The notes below the pieces were generated by a model that worked only from the letters and a program-made list of their open reading frames with translations, did no database searches and had not been told where the DNA came from. From Flavobacterium suncheonense GH29-5 = DSM 17707 (lineage in GTDB: Bacteria; Bacteroidota; Bacteroidia; Flavobacteriales; Flavobacteriaceae), in the NCBI RefSeq assembly GCF_000430025.1, contig NZ_AUCZ01000004.1:186001-250000 (forward strand): 64,000 nucleotides of DNA. The letters are read 5' to 3'. This document shows positions 27,975 to 36,455 of the stretch, piece after piece. The position numbers and the translations under genes are program-made. How positions within the stretch are numbered: the stretch's first letter is position 1; each line of letters starts with the position of its first letter.

Positions 27975-28657
27975 AAATCAAGCCGCCTTTGTTGCTCTAT
28001 TTTGTAGCCTGTTTGTTCTATATGGTCTCGGTTTGTGTAGGTAACGGCGAAATGATGCTCCTTTCCAAGCCGGTAATCATTCCATCAATGTTGTTTTACT
28101 ATATTCAGGAAACCAAACAGAGAATTAACTGGAATTATATTGTCATTATTTTTTTGTGTTTTATCGGCGATATGCTGACCCTTTTGGATATTGAAGGCGC
28201 CCATTTAGTCATCATTTCGGTTTTCCTGATCGCCTACTGCTTTTATCTTAAGAGTATAACAGACGATTTATTGCTGAATCAGTTAAAAATCACCTACAAA
28301 AAGAATTTTTTGGTATTGCTGATATGCTTTTTTTTTCTGATTTATCTTCTGATTACCATACTCGATCTGCTCGTGGAATCGCAGGCTGAAAATCTGTTAT
28401 TGCTCTTATTTTACGGGATTGTTTTGGTTTTAATAGGTGGAGTGTCCTCCTTTAATTATATACTAAAACAAACGCGGTTTACGTTTTTTATGTTGATTGC
28501 CACCTTGTGTTTTGTGATTTCGGATGTTTTTTATATATTAAGAGCTCATTTTGAAGAAGTTGAAGTGTTTAGCCTCTTTAATAACCTGCCGCAGGTACTG
28601 TCCTATTATTATTTAACCAAATATTATATTCTGAAACCGGCCCCAATGAAACGTTGA
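27971..28657 (+). CDS. YhhN/TMEM86-like membrane protein, copy 2
   Basis: A 228-residue paralogue of the preceding protein, starting at GTG within a GTGA overlap. Same layout: LSKPVIIPSMLFYYIQETKQ, FIGDMLTLLDIEG, then a C-terminal LCFVISDVFYILRAHF and LSYYYLTKYYI. Here the second acidic motif is the canonical ISD, making this copy the closest to the YhhN pattern. The sequence between motifs has diverged strongly from copy 1, so the duplication is old. The membrane location is clear; enzymatic activity is a guess from the family. Confidence 0.62.
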
Positions 28658-29331
28658 TGGAGAGAAAGGAAAAAAATAAACTGATACTCGTTTTGGAAGT
28701 GCTTTACGTGCTGGTTACTTTGGTGGTTGTATTTGGTGAATTTCAGAAGGACTATGATTTGCTGGTTTACAGCAGACCTTTTTTGCTTCCCGTACTCGGG
28801 GCTGTTTATATTTTTAGTACTAAAAAGAGAAATTACCTTTATTTGCTGGCACTGTTTTTTGGTTGGCTGGCCAATATTTTCTTTATAAAGCAAACCGATG
28901 AAGCGCTCGTTAATGGCGGAATCTGTTATCTTTTGTTTTGGGTGATGATGACTTATCTCATCTTGGTAAACACAAAATTTTCCGATATAAAACTATTTAT
29001 CATTGCGATTATTCCTTTCATGTTTGTTTTCAGCTATATCCTTCAGCTGATTTATGTAAACCTATACGGAAGTGTCTATCTGTATTTTTCCAATGCTGTT
29101 TTTATGGTTTTCTTAGGCGGTTATTCGTTATCGGCTTATTTTTTAGAGTCTAACAAAGCGAATACTTACTTACTGATAGCGATAATCATGTTTACATTCA
29201 TTCAGTTTATCATTTCTATCGATCTGTATTACGTTTCGTTTAGTCTTTACAGACCATTGGCTTTTGTTATCTTCGCAACGGCCCAAATGATTCTGCTTCG
29301 TTTGATGCTGTTGTTTGATGTTCAAAAATAA
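28657..29331 (+). CDS. YhhN/TMEM86-like membrane protein, copy 3 (acidic motifs lost)
   Basis: A 224-residue membrane protein with the same helix count and spacing. YSRPFLLPVLGAVYIF replaces the KP box (Arg-Pro), GWLANIFFIKQ stands where copies 1 and 2 have IGDML, and MFTFIQFIISIDLYYVS stands where they have [CS]DxFY. Both acidic positions are therefore missing. The ATG at 28657 overlaps the copy 2 stop as TGATG; a TTG one codon earlier is less likely. Best read as a non-catalytic partner or a diverging paralogue; its stop is 3 bases from the convergent metallophosphatase stop. Confidence 0.55.
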   Translation: MERKEKNKLILVLEVLYVLVTLVVVFGEFQKDYDLLVYSRPFLLPVLGAVYIFSTKKRNYLYLLALFFGWLANIFFIKQTDEALVNGGICYLLFWVMMTYLILVNTKFSDIKLFIIAIIPFMFVFSYILQLIYVNLYGSVYLYFSNAVFMVFLGGYSLSAYFLESNKANTYLLIAIIMFTFIQFIISIDLYYVSFSLYRPLAFVIFATAQMILLRLMLLFDVQK

Positions 29332-29334
29332 AGA

Positions 29335-30252
29335 TTAAACAATAATACTCCTTCCGGAATTAGCGGTGGCATTATTCTTTTTGTCGAAATAGAAATCGAT
29401 ACGGCCTAAATTAATACCGTAACAACCTACCTGGTTAATCAGTACTTCTTTTCCTTCGGCGTTTGTTTCGACAACCGGTTTGTCTAAAAAAGTATGGGTA
29501 TGACCGCCAATAATCAAATCGATATCCTTTGTTTGTTTTGCTAAAGTAACATCGCAAATCTTCTCCGGATCATTCTGATATTTAAAGCCTAAATGGGAAA
29601 GACAGATAACCAAATCACATTTTTCGTTTTGCTTTAAAATGCGTGCCATATCCGTAGCGATTTCAACAGGGTTGTTGTAAACGGTTTCTTTATATAATTT
29701 TTTATCTACAAGTCCCTGCAATTCAACGCCTAAACCGAAAATTCCGATTTTTATTCCGTCGCGATGTAAAATTTTATAAGGTTTCACGATGTCGTTCAGA
29801 ATGGTGTTTTTAAAATCGTAATTGGCCGAGACAAAATCAAATTTAGCATGAGGTAATTGGGCATAAAAGCCGTCAATGCCGTTGTCGAAATCGTGGTTGC
29901 CCATAGTTGCCAAGTCGTATTTTAGCATACTCATCAGCTTGAATTCCAACTCACCGCCGTAATAATTAAAGTAAGGCGTGCCTTGGAAAATATCACCTGC
30001 ATCCAACAATAAGACATTCTTTTCTTCTCTGCGGATTTTCTCCACCAAAGCTGCTCTTCGGGCTACGCCTCCCATATTCGGGTTTTTCGGATCATTGGCC
30101 GGAAAAGGATCGATATGACTGTGTACATCGTTCGTATGTAGAATGGTAATCTTTTTTACTTCCGGTTGGCCGAAACTGCTTAGCGATAATCCGCCTAAAC
30201 TCAGGAAAGCGGAACTGGCCACGGTATTTTTTATAAAATCTCTTCTTTTCAT
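29335..30252 (-). CDS. 5'-nucleotidase-type metallophosphatase (catalytic half), Tat-like signal
   Basis: A 305-residue exported phosphoesterase. The N-terminus MKRRDFIKNTVASSAFLSLG has a twin-arginine-type signal. The calcineurin-like core has all five metal motifs: LHTNDVHSHID, LLLDAGDIFQGT, MGNHDFDNG, CLSHLGFK and IGGHTHTF. It equals the N-terminal domain of UshA-type 5'-nucleotidases or 2',3'-cyclic phosphodiesterases and lacks their C-terminal substrate-binding domain, which is the preceding gene (10 bases upstream). An ATG 25 codons upstream would bury the signal in a basic leader, so 30252 was chosen. Confidence 0.9.
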   Translation of the reverse strand: MKRRDFIKNTVASSAFLSLGGLSLSSFGQPEVKKITILHTNDVHSHIDPFPANDPKNPNMGGVARRAALVEKIRREEKNVLLLDAGDIFQGTPYFNYYGGELEFKLMSMLKYDLATMGNHDFDNGIDGFYAQLPHAKFDFVSANYDFKNTILNDIVKPYKILHRDGIKIGIFGLGVELQGLVDKKLYKETVYNNPVEIATDMARILKQNEKCDLVICLSHLGFKYQNDPEKICDVTLAKQTKDIDLIIGGHTHTFLDKPVVETNAEGKEVLINQVGCYGINLGRIDFYFDKKNNATANSGRSIIV

Positions 30253-30262
30253 AATTTCAGTT

Positions 30263-31045
30263 TTATTCGAATACAATTCGTTCTGTTGTAATGACCGGAA
30301 TCGTGTCCGTTTTTTTGAAATAATCAATCATCAGATTGCGCAATTTGTATTCCATATCGTAGGACTGAATTCCTTTTTTGAAGAAATTCATTCTGTCACC
30401 GCCATTCGACAGGTAATCGGATGTGCCTACAAAATATATTTTGTTTTCCTCCACAGGTTTACCATTTACTAACAGTGCTTTAATCTTGGAAGTATTCTTG
30501 TCTGCAATAATTTTCAGGCCGGTTAGTGGATGCGGCTTTTTCTCTTTCAGGATGTACTCGGCCATTTCCCGAATCTGGGCACCTTTTAGCTCGACCACAA
30601 TCAGGCTGTTTTCAAAAGGCATGATTTCGAAAGCATTTCTCGTGGTAACGTTCCCTTTCGGCAAAACCGCGCGGATGCCGCCGTGATTTAACAGACAGAT
30701 ATCAATGTTACGGCCGATTCTTTTTGTGAAAACCGGGTTGCCCATTTCCATTGTCATTTCAGCCATCAGATTACCGATGGTGGTTTGCCATTCGCCTTTG
30801 CTTTTGTCCATTGTTTCCGGTGCATAAGCTAAAACGACGTCCATATCTTTGTTGATGTGATCGCGATAAGGCGCTACAAATGCATCAACAGATTTGTTTT
30901 CACCGTATTCGTCTGTAACACCAATTTCCTTACCTTCAATTTTGGTATTCTGGTACAGATTATTGCCGCAGGAAAGCAACAAAAAAAACAAAAACACTGA
31001 AAAAAAATGCGTAAAAAAACCGTTGTATTTTCTTAACTTTACCAT
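30263..31045 (-). CDS. 5'-nucleotidase C-terminal domain lipoprotein
   Basis: A 260-residue lipoprotein: signal with lipobox LLLSC near residue 26, then the 5_nucleotid_C domain (about 70-245). GEWQTTIGNLMAEMTMEMGN, ICLLNHGGIRAVLPKGNVTT, EIMPFENSLIVVELKGAQI and VGTSDYLSNGGDRMNFF form the substrate-binding half of UshA-like enzymes, which supplies the aromatic stack for the nucleobase. The catalytic half is the next gene downstream. The order is opposite to that in single-chain enzymes, so this is a genuine two-gene arrangement and not a frameshift. Confidence 0.9.
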   Translation of the reverse strand: MVKLRKYNGFFTHFFSVFLFFLLLSCGNNLYQNTKIEGKEIGVTDEYGENKSVDAFVAPYRDHINKDMDVVLAYAPETMDKSKGEWQTTIGNLMAEMTMEMGNPVFTKRIGRNIDICLLNHGGIRAVLPKGNVTTRNAFEIMPFENSLIVVELKGAQIREMAEYILKEKKPHPLTGLKIIADKNTSKIKALLVNGKPVEENKIYFVGTSDYLSNGGDRMNFFKKGIQSYDMEYKLRNLMIDYFKKTDTIPVITTERIVFE

Positions 31046-31093
31046 GTTATAATATGCCAGACAGCTTAATTGTCCCTAACGAGTAAAATTACT

Positions 31094-31612
31094 ATGTTTT
31101 TAAGATTTATAAAGGATTTTTTCATAAAAAAAACAGTCAAGAAATCACTGCTTGCGTATTCCCTTGAAAGTACCGGTAAAAAGATTGAAACCGTAGGACT
31201 TTTAATCGATGAAACCTATTTTTCCAAAGAAAAAGAACTGATTGAGGAAATTACCGCTAACGGGATTTCAGCCGGCAACATCAAAGTCCTGATTTACAAA
31301 GACCGAATTAAGAAGAAAGACCTTTTTGAACATCCGAGTTTCAGCCGTAAAGACATTTCCTTTACTGGCGAGTTTCAGAAAGAAGAAATTAAGCAGTTTA
31401 CGCGCGAAACGTTCGACATGCTAATCAGTTATTATGACATCGAAAAACCTCAGTTATTAATTGTAACTTTGCAGTCGAAAGCCCGGTTTAAGGTTGGTTT
31501 TTCATCAACAGACAAACGTCTGAACAATTTTACGATTACAACAGTAGCCGAAAAACATCAGGAGTTTGTAACTGAATTATTTAGATATCTGAAAATTTTA
31601 AACAAAATATAA
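31094..31612 (+). CDS. Conserved flavobacterial protein (DUF6913-like)
   Basis: A 172-residue soluble protein: a basic N-terminus ([20 protein letters not shown]), a [19 protein letters not shown] strand-helix, and a C-terminal [20 protein letters not shown] block. It resembles a Bacteroidota family that I recall as DUF6913 (number from memory). It ends one base before dapA, so it heads the dapA unit. The ATG at 31094 was preferred over an in-frame upstream TTG because the basic helix begins there. Function unknown. Confidence 0.68.
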   Translation: MFLRFIKDFFIKKTVKKSLLAYSLESTGKKIETVGLLIDETYFSKEKELIEEITANGISAGNIKVLIYKDRIKKKDLFEHPSFSRKDISFTGEFQKEEIKQFTRETFDMLISYYDIEKPQLLIVTLQSKARFKVGFSSTDKRLNNFTITTVAEKHQEFVTELFRYLKILNKI

Positions 31613-31613
31613 A

Positions 31614-32495
31614 ATGCAGTCACTTATCGGAACCGGAGTTGCATTGGTAACCCCATTTAAAAAAGATTTTTCTGTAGATACAGAAGCATTAAAACGCATT
31701 GTAAATTATGTAATCGACGGAGGTGTAGAATACTTGGTTGTTCTGGGTACAACTGCAGAATCTGCAACATTAACGGCTGATGAAAAAGAACTGGTAATTG
31801 CAACAGTAAAAGAGGCCAATAACGGAAGATTGCCGTTAGTATTAGGTGTTGGCGGAAACAATACCATGAAAGTGGTTGAAGAGCTGAAAACCAGAGATTT
31901 TTCTGGTTTTACCGCGATACTTTCGGTTTCGCCTTACTACAACAAACCAACACAGGAGGGAATTTATCAGCATTTTAAAATGATAGCCGAGAATTCACCG
32001 ATTCCGGTTATCGTTTACAATGTACCGGGAAGAACCGCGAGCAATATGTTACCTTCCACGGTTTTGCGGTTAGCTAACGATTTCAAAAACATCATCGGAA
32101 TTAAAGAAGCGGCCGGAGATATTGTTCAGGCGATGAAAATTATCGAAAACAAACCAAAAGATTTTATTGTGATTTCCGGAGATGACATGATTACGCTTCC
32201 GATGGTTTTGGCCGGTGGGGCAGGAGTAATTTCGGTTATCGGAGAAGGTTTTCCGAAAGAATTCTCCGAAATGGTACGTTTAGGTTTGCAACGTAAAGTA
32301 GATGAGGCTTATAAATTGCACTATTTATTGGCAGAAAGTATCGATATGATTTTTGAGCAGGGTAATCCGGGAGGAATCAAAGAAGTGTTTAAAGCTTTGG
32401 GCTTGTCGGAAAATACCGTTCGCCTTCCGCTGGTAAACGTTAACGAAGATTTAGCAAAACGGTTGAGCGCTTTTGTAAAGAAAGTTGTAAATTAG
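31614..32495 (+). CDS. dapA: 4-Hydroxy-tetrahydrodipicolinate synthase
   Basis: A 293-residue cytosolic TIM-barrel aldolase: condenses pyruvate with aspartate semialdehyde, the first committed step to lysine and diaminopimelate for peptidoglycan. Schiff-base Lys164 lies in [10 protein letters not shown], Tyr135 in [13 protein letters not shown], and the pyruvate-binding GTTAES is at 45-50. Full-length. It stands one base after the DUF6913-like stop and 26 before ferritin. Confidence 0.97.
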   Translation: MQSLIGTGVALVTPFKKDFSVDTEALKRIVNYVIDGGVEYLVVLGTTAESATLTADEKELVIATVKEANNGRLPLVLGVGGNNTMKVVEELKTRDFSGFTAILSVSPYYNKPTQEGIYQHFKMIAENSPIPVIVYNVPGRTASNMLPSTVLRLANDFKNIIGIKEAAGDIVQAMKIIENKPKDFIVISGDDMITLPMVLAGGAGVISVIGEGFPKEFSEMVRLGLQRKVDEAYKLHYLLAESIDMIFEQGNPGGIKEVFKALGLSENTVRLPLVNVNEDLAKRLSAFVKKVVN

Positions 32496-32521
32496 CAAAA
32501 AGCTTAAAAAAAGTAAAAGTC

Positions 32522-33034
32522 ATGTTGTCGAAAACTATTCAGTCTGCCATTAACAACCAGATTAAAATTGAGGCGGATTCTTCACAAATCTATTTAGCGA
32601 TGGCTTCCTGGGCTGAAGTTCAGGGGTTCGAAGGAATTTCTGCTTTCATGTACAAGCAATCCGACGAAGAGCGCATGCACATGCTTAAATTGGTGAAATA
32701 TGCCAACCAACGCGGTGGTGAAGCCAAAATCCCAAACGTAATCGAGCCGGTTTTGGACTGTTCGTCCTTTAAAGCATTGTTTACACAATTGTATGAGCAC
32801 GAAGTAAAAGTGTCGGCAAGTATTAACGAGTTGGTTCATATTTCTTTAAGCGAGAAAGATTATGCCACACACAATTTTCTGCAGTGGTATGTATCCGAGC
32901 AGATAGAAGAAGAAGCAACGGCGAGAACTATTCTGGATAAAATCAATCTGATTGGCGACGACAAAGGAGGTTTGTATCTGTTTGATAACGATATGAAAAA
33001 TTTCTCCGGAGGACAGCCAACGGCCATGCAATAA
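32522..33034 (+). CDS. Ferritin
   Basis: A 170-residue four-helix bundle iron-storage protein forming a 24-mer cage. Ferroxidase-centre residues are visible: Glu in KIEADSSQIYLAMASW, the E..H pair in QSDEERMHMLKLVKYANQRG, and Glu/Gln in helices 3 and 4 (EQIEEEATARTILDKI). The length and the FtnA-like spacing separate it from heme-binding bacterioferritin. It oxidises Fe(II) and holds it as mineral. A terminator follows. Confidence 0.95.
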   Translation: MLSKTIQSAINNQIKIEADSSQIYLAMASWAEVQGFEGISAFMYKQSDEERMHMLKLVKYANQRGGEAKIPNVIEPVLDCSSFKALFTQLYEHEVKVSASINELVHISLSEKDYATHNFLQWYVSEQIEEEATARTILDKINLIGDDKGGLYLFDNDMKNFSGGQPTAMQ

Positions 33035-33056
33035 AAACGAAATAAAAGAGTTATCG

Positions 33057-33086
33057 GAGATGTTCTTAATTTAAGGACATCTTTTT
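33057..33086 (+). terminator. Intrinsic terminator after ferritin
   Basis: AGATGTTC - TTAATTTAA - GGACATCTTTTT: stem AGATGT/ACATCT with a T-run. Confidence 0.85.
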
Positions 33087-33111
33087 GATTTTTTGCTCGA
33101 GAAAAAAAGAT

Positions 33112-33141
33112 TTTGTATTGTCTAATTAATAATTAATTTTG
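33112..33141 (+). promoter_or_regulatory. Promoter of the bamD-rpoZ-coaBC cluster
   Basis: TTTG (33112-33115), 18-bp spacer, TAATTTTG (33134-33141). It leaves a leader of about 55 bases before the bamD ATG at 33202. Confidence 0.75.
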
Positions 33142-33201
33142 CAGTTGCTTTTCTAGGAATGTTTAAAAAATGGGGAAGCACAATAATTCTAAGTGATAAA
33201 A

Positions 33202-34008
33202 ATGAATAAAGTTCTATATATTGCTCTTTTTTCGGTACTTCTTTTTTCGTGTAGTCCTTATCAAAAGGCATTAAAATCGGAAGATTTGGCATACAAATAT
33301 GAAATTGCTGCTAAGAAATACGACGAAGGGAAATACAATAAGGCAATCCGATTGTTTGAACAAATTGCCGCTCCAAACAGAGGAAAACCCAATGCAGAAA
33401 AGTTGTTTTACATGTTTGCCCAATCGTATTATAAAACTAAGCAGTATTATTTGGCAGCACACCAATTTGATGCTTTTGTAGCGGGTTATCCGAAGAGTGA
33501 ACGAAGAGAAGAAGCTGCATTTTTGGGAGCTAAAAGTTATTCGATGTTGTCACCGGTTTATTCGTTAGATCAAACAGAAACCGATAAAGCCATTGATAAA
33601 CTGCAAAATTATATCAACACTTATCCCGATTCGCCAAATTTTGAGGAAGCGAACAAAATTATTGGGGACTTAAGAGATAAGTTGGAGAAAAAATATTTTG
33701 AAATTGCGAAAGCATACGGAATGGTTCAGAATCCGATTAACGATTATAAAGCCGGTATTAAAGCGTTGGATAATTTCATTTCCGATTATCCGGGAACCAA
33801 ATACAAAGAAGATGCTTTGTTTTATAAACTGGAATTCTCTTATAACTATGCGATAAAGAGTATTCCGTCTAAAATGGAAGAGCGTCTTAACATTGCCAAA
33901 AATGCGTATGCAAGTTTAATCCGCTTCAAAGCAGATACAAAATATAAAAAAGAAGCTGATGAAATGTCGGCAAACATTGATAAAGAATTACAAAAATTTT
34001 CTAAATAA
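33202..34008 (+). CDS. bamD: Outer membrane assembly lipoprotein BamD
   Basis: A 268-residue lipoprotein of the BAM complex that inserts beta-barrel proteins into the outer membrane. Signal MNKVLYIALFSVLLFSCSPY with lipobox LFSC (Cys17). TPR-type helices follow: AYKYEIAAKKYDEGKYNKAI, LFYMFAQSYYKTKQYYLAAH, FVAGYPKSERREEAAFLGAK and DNFISDYPGTKYKEDALFYK. A GTG three codons upstream also fits the frame, but ATG starts the signal peptide. It is followed by rpoZ after 6 bases. Confidence 0.95.
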   Translation: MNKVLYIALFSVLLFSCSPYQKALKSEDLAYKYEIAAKKYDEGKYNKAIRLFEQIAAPNRGKPNAEKLFYMFAQSYYKTKQYYLAAHQFDAFVAGYPKSERREEAAFLGAKSYSMLSPVYSLDQTETDKAIDKLQNYINTYPDSPNFEEANKIIGDLRDKLEKKYFEIAKAYGMVQNPINDYKAGIKALDNFISDYPGTKYKEDALFYKLEFSYNYAIKSIPSKMEERLNIAKNAYASLIRFKADTKYKKEADEMSANIDKELQKFSK

Positions 34009-34014
34009 GAAGTC

Positions 34015-34332
34015 ATGGATTTAAAGAAAACAACAGCTCCTGTAAACACGATTACTTATAACAAAAGTAAGATTGAAGAGCCAACCGGTAATATCTACGA
34101 GGCAATTACCATTATGGCAAGAAGAGCTAATCAGATCAATTCTGAAATTAAAAAAGAGTTGATTGATAAATTAGACGAATTTGCTACTTACAACGACAGC
34201 TTGGAGGAAATTTTTGAAAACAAAGAGCAGATTGAAGTGTCTAAATTCTATGAAAAATTACCTAAACCGCACGCTTTGGCAGTACAAGAGTGGTTAGAAG
34301 GTAAAATCTACTACAGAGACTCAAACAAATAA
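34015..34332 (+). CDS. rpoZ: RNA polymerase omega subunit (Bacteroidota type)
   Basis: A 105-residue omega-like subunit that helps assemble and stabilise RNA polymerase through beta'. The EEPTGNIYEAITIMARRANQ segment is the omega helix that contacts beta', followed by an acidic Bacteroidota-specific extension (DKLDEFATYNDSLEEIFENK). Its position between bamD and coaBC is conserved in the phylum (known context) and supports the call. Confidence 0.92.
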   Translation: MDLKKTTAPVNTITYNKSKIEEPTGNIYEAITIMARRANQINSEIKKELIDKLDEFATYNDSLEEIFENKEQIEVSKFYEKLPKPHALAVQEWLEGKIYYRDSNK

Positions 34333-34336
34333 TATT

Positions 34337-35545
34337 ATGTCTGTTTTAAGCGGTAAAAAAATACTACTCGGCGTATCCGGAGGCATTGCCGCTTATAAAT
34401 CAGCCATATTAGTAAGACTACTTATAAAAGCAGGTGCTCAGGTTAAAGTAATCATGACACCTGCTGCTAAAGACTTTGTTACTCCGTTAACACTTTCCAC
34501 GCTTTCCAAGAATCCGGTATATTCTTCCTTTTTTAATGAAGAAGATGAGAATGCCGAATGGAACAATCACGTGGATTTTGCACTTTGGGCCGATCTGATG
34601 CTCATCGCACCTGCTACTGCCAACACCCTTTCCAAAATGGTGAACGGCAATTGCGACAACCTTCTCATTGCAACGTATCTTTCTGCCAAATGTCCGGTTT
34701 ATTTTGCGCCGGCGATGGATTTGGATATGTACAAACATCCATCCACTTTAGCAGGTTTCCGGTCGTTACGGGATTTCGGCAACATCATAATTCCTGCCGA
34801 AAAAGGGGAATTAGCCAGCGGATTATCCGGAGAAGGCAGAATGGCGGAACCCGAAAACATCGTCGCTTTTTTAGAAAAAGACCTGGAAAGCAAATTACCG
34901 CTTAAAGGAAAAAAAATTCTGGTTACTGCCGGACCAACTTATGAAGCCATAGATCCGGTACGTTTTATCGGGAATCATTCCACCGGAAAAATGGGGTTTG
35001 ATATTGCCAAAGCTGCTGCAAATTTAGGCGCAGAAGTTATTCTGGTTTCCGGACCGACACATCTGCAATTAAAGAACAGTAACGTTACACTTGAAAGCGT
35101 TACTTCGGCTCAGGAAATGTATGACACCTGTCATCGTTATTTCAAGGAGGTGGATGTTGCTATAGCCGCCGCCGCCGTTGCAGATTACAAACCAAAAAAT
35201 GTAGCCGCTCAGAAAATAAAGAAAAGCGATGTATCGTTTGTTATTGAACTGGAAAAGACAAAAGACATTCTTGCTTCGTTAGGCGAAATTAAGGAGCAGC
35301 AGTTTCTGATTGGTTTTGCTCTGGAAACGGAAAATGAAATTGAACACGCAAAGCAGAAAATTCAGAAAAAAAACTTAGATTTGATTGTTTTAAATTCCTT
35401 AAACGATAAAGGTGCCGGATTTGGTCAGCCGACGAATAAAGTTACTTTTATCGATAAGAATTTTGTAATCACCCCGATGGACCTGAAATCGAAAGAAGAT
35501 GTGGCCGCGGATATCATCAACAAAATATTGGAACACTATGCGTAA
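34337..35545 (+). CDS. coaBC: Bifunctional phosphopantothenoylcysteine decarboxylase / phosphopantothenate-cysteine ligase
   Basis: A 402-residue enzyme for two steps of coenzyme A synthesis. The N-terminal flavodoxin-like CoaC half (1-180) has GVSGGIAAYKSAILVRLLIK, FMN contacts, and the APAMDLDMYKHP form of the PxMNxxM loop. The C-terminal CoaB half (185-402) has KKILVTAGPTYEAIDPVRFI, NHSTGKMGFDIAKAAANLGA, AAAAVADYKP and IVLNSLNDKGAGFGQPTNKV. Full-length. It overlaps the DUF4835 gene by 8 bases. Confidence 0.96.
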   Translation: MSVLSGKKILLGVSGGIAAYKSAILVRLLIKAGAQVKVIMTPAAKDFVTPLTLSTLSKNPVYSSFFNEEDENAEWNNHVDFALWADLMLIAPATANTLSKMVNGNCDNLLIATYLSAKCPVYFAPAMDLDMYKHPSTLAGFRSLRDFGNIIIPAEKGELASGLSGEGRMAEPENIVAFLEKDLESKLPLKGKKILVTAGPTYEAIDPVRFIGNHSTGKMGFDIAKAAANLGAEVILVSGPTHLQLKNSNVTLESVTSAQEMYDTCHRYFKEVDVAIAAAAVADYKPKNVAAQKIKKSDVSFVIELEKTKDILASLGEIKEQQFLIGFALETENEIEHAKQKIQKKNLDLIVLNSLNDKGAGFGQPTNKVTFIDKNFVITPMDLKSKEDVAADIINKILEHYA

Positions 35546-36425
35546 TTGGGTCATAACAGTACTTTTATTTCTTTCATTTGTTGGAAACGCACAGGAATTA
35601 AACTGTTCGGTCAGGGTGAGTTATGATCAGATAACCAATGCCAATGTGCAGGTGTTTAAAACGCTGGAACGTTCACTGACGGATTTTGTTAACAATACCA
35701 AATGGACCGAAAAAAATGTCGCCAGCAACGAACGAATAGATTGCAGTATGTTCATTACCGTGAACTCTTACGAGTCCAACAACTTTAAAACGACCATTCA
35801 GGTACAGTCTTCCCGTCAGGTTTTTAATTCTACATATTCGTCGCCTGTTTTCAATCATAATGATAAAGACTTTGAATTTCAGTATATTGAATTTCAGAAT
35901 TTGTTATACAATCCCAACAGTTACGATTCCAACCTGATTTCGGTTATTGCCTTTTATGCCAATATTATTATAGGTTTGGATGCCGATACGTTCTCCCGTC
36001 AGGGCGGAACCAAATATCTGGAAGCAGCTTCCAATATTGCTAATTTAGCCCAAAGCAGCGGTACAAAAGGCTGGACACAAACCGATAAAACGCAGAACCG
36101 TTATTATCTGATAAATGATTTGCTGTCCAATACTTACGCGCCATATCGGGAAGGAATGTATGAATATCATTTTTCCGGCCTGGACAAAATGGCTGATGAT
36201 GTGAAAACAGGAAAAACCAATGTTTTAAAAGCGGTGGAAACGGTTTCCAAAATACACAGTGTGCGACCTAATTCCTTTATTTCCAGAATATTTTTTGATG
36301 CTAAGTCTGATGAAATTGTATCCATTTTTTCTGGCGGACCAAGTGTCGAAATTGCCAGTTTGGTTGATACTTTAAACCGAGTTTCACCTCTTAATGCTGT
36401 AAAATGGAATAACATTAAGTTTTAA
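35538..36425 (+). CDS. DUF4835 secreted protein
   Basis: A 295-residue exported protein: signal MRNWVITVLLFLSFVGNAQE, then the DUF4835 family body (NCSVRVSYDQITNANVQVFK, FQYIEFQNLLYNPNSYDSNL, FYANIIIGLDADTFSRQGGT, ISRIFFDAKSDEIVSIFSGG). Conserved next to coaBC and recN in Bacteroidota; function unestablished, probably periplasmic or outer-membrane-associated. The frame opens 13 codons earlier inside coaBC; the signal peptide gives the start at 35538. Confidence 0.9.
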   Translation: MRNWVITVLLFLSFVGNAQELNCSVRVSYDQITNANVQVFKTLERSLTDFVNNTKWTEKNVASNERIDCSMFITVNSYESNNFKTTIQVQSSRQVFNSTYSSPVFNHNDKDFEFQYIEFQNLLYNPNSYDSNLISVIAFYANIIIGLDADTFSRQGGTKYLEAASNIANLAQSSGTKGWTQTDKTQNRYYLINDLLSNTYAPYREGMYEYHFSGLDKMADDVKTGKTNVLKAVETVSKIHSVRPNSFISRIFFDAKSDEIVSIFSGGPSVEIASLVDTLNRVSPLNAVKWNNIKF

Positions 36426-36455
36426 TTCGTGTCACAATTAACCTGAAAAAGAGGC

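Noticed and set aside
29335..31045. 5'-nucleotidase pseudogene broken by a frameshift
   Set aside because: The halves are in reversed order and each has its own start codon and export signal.
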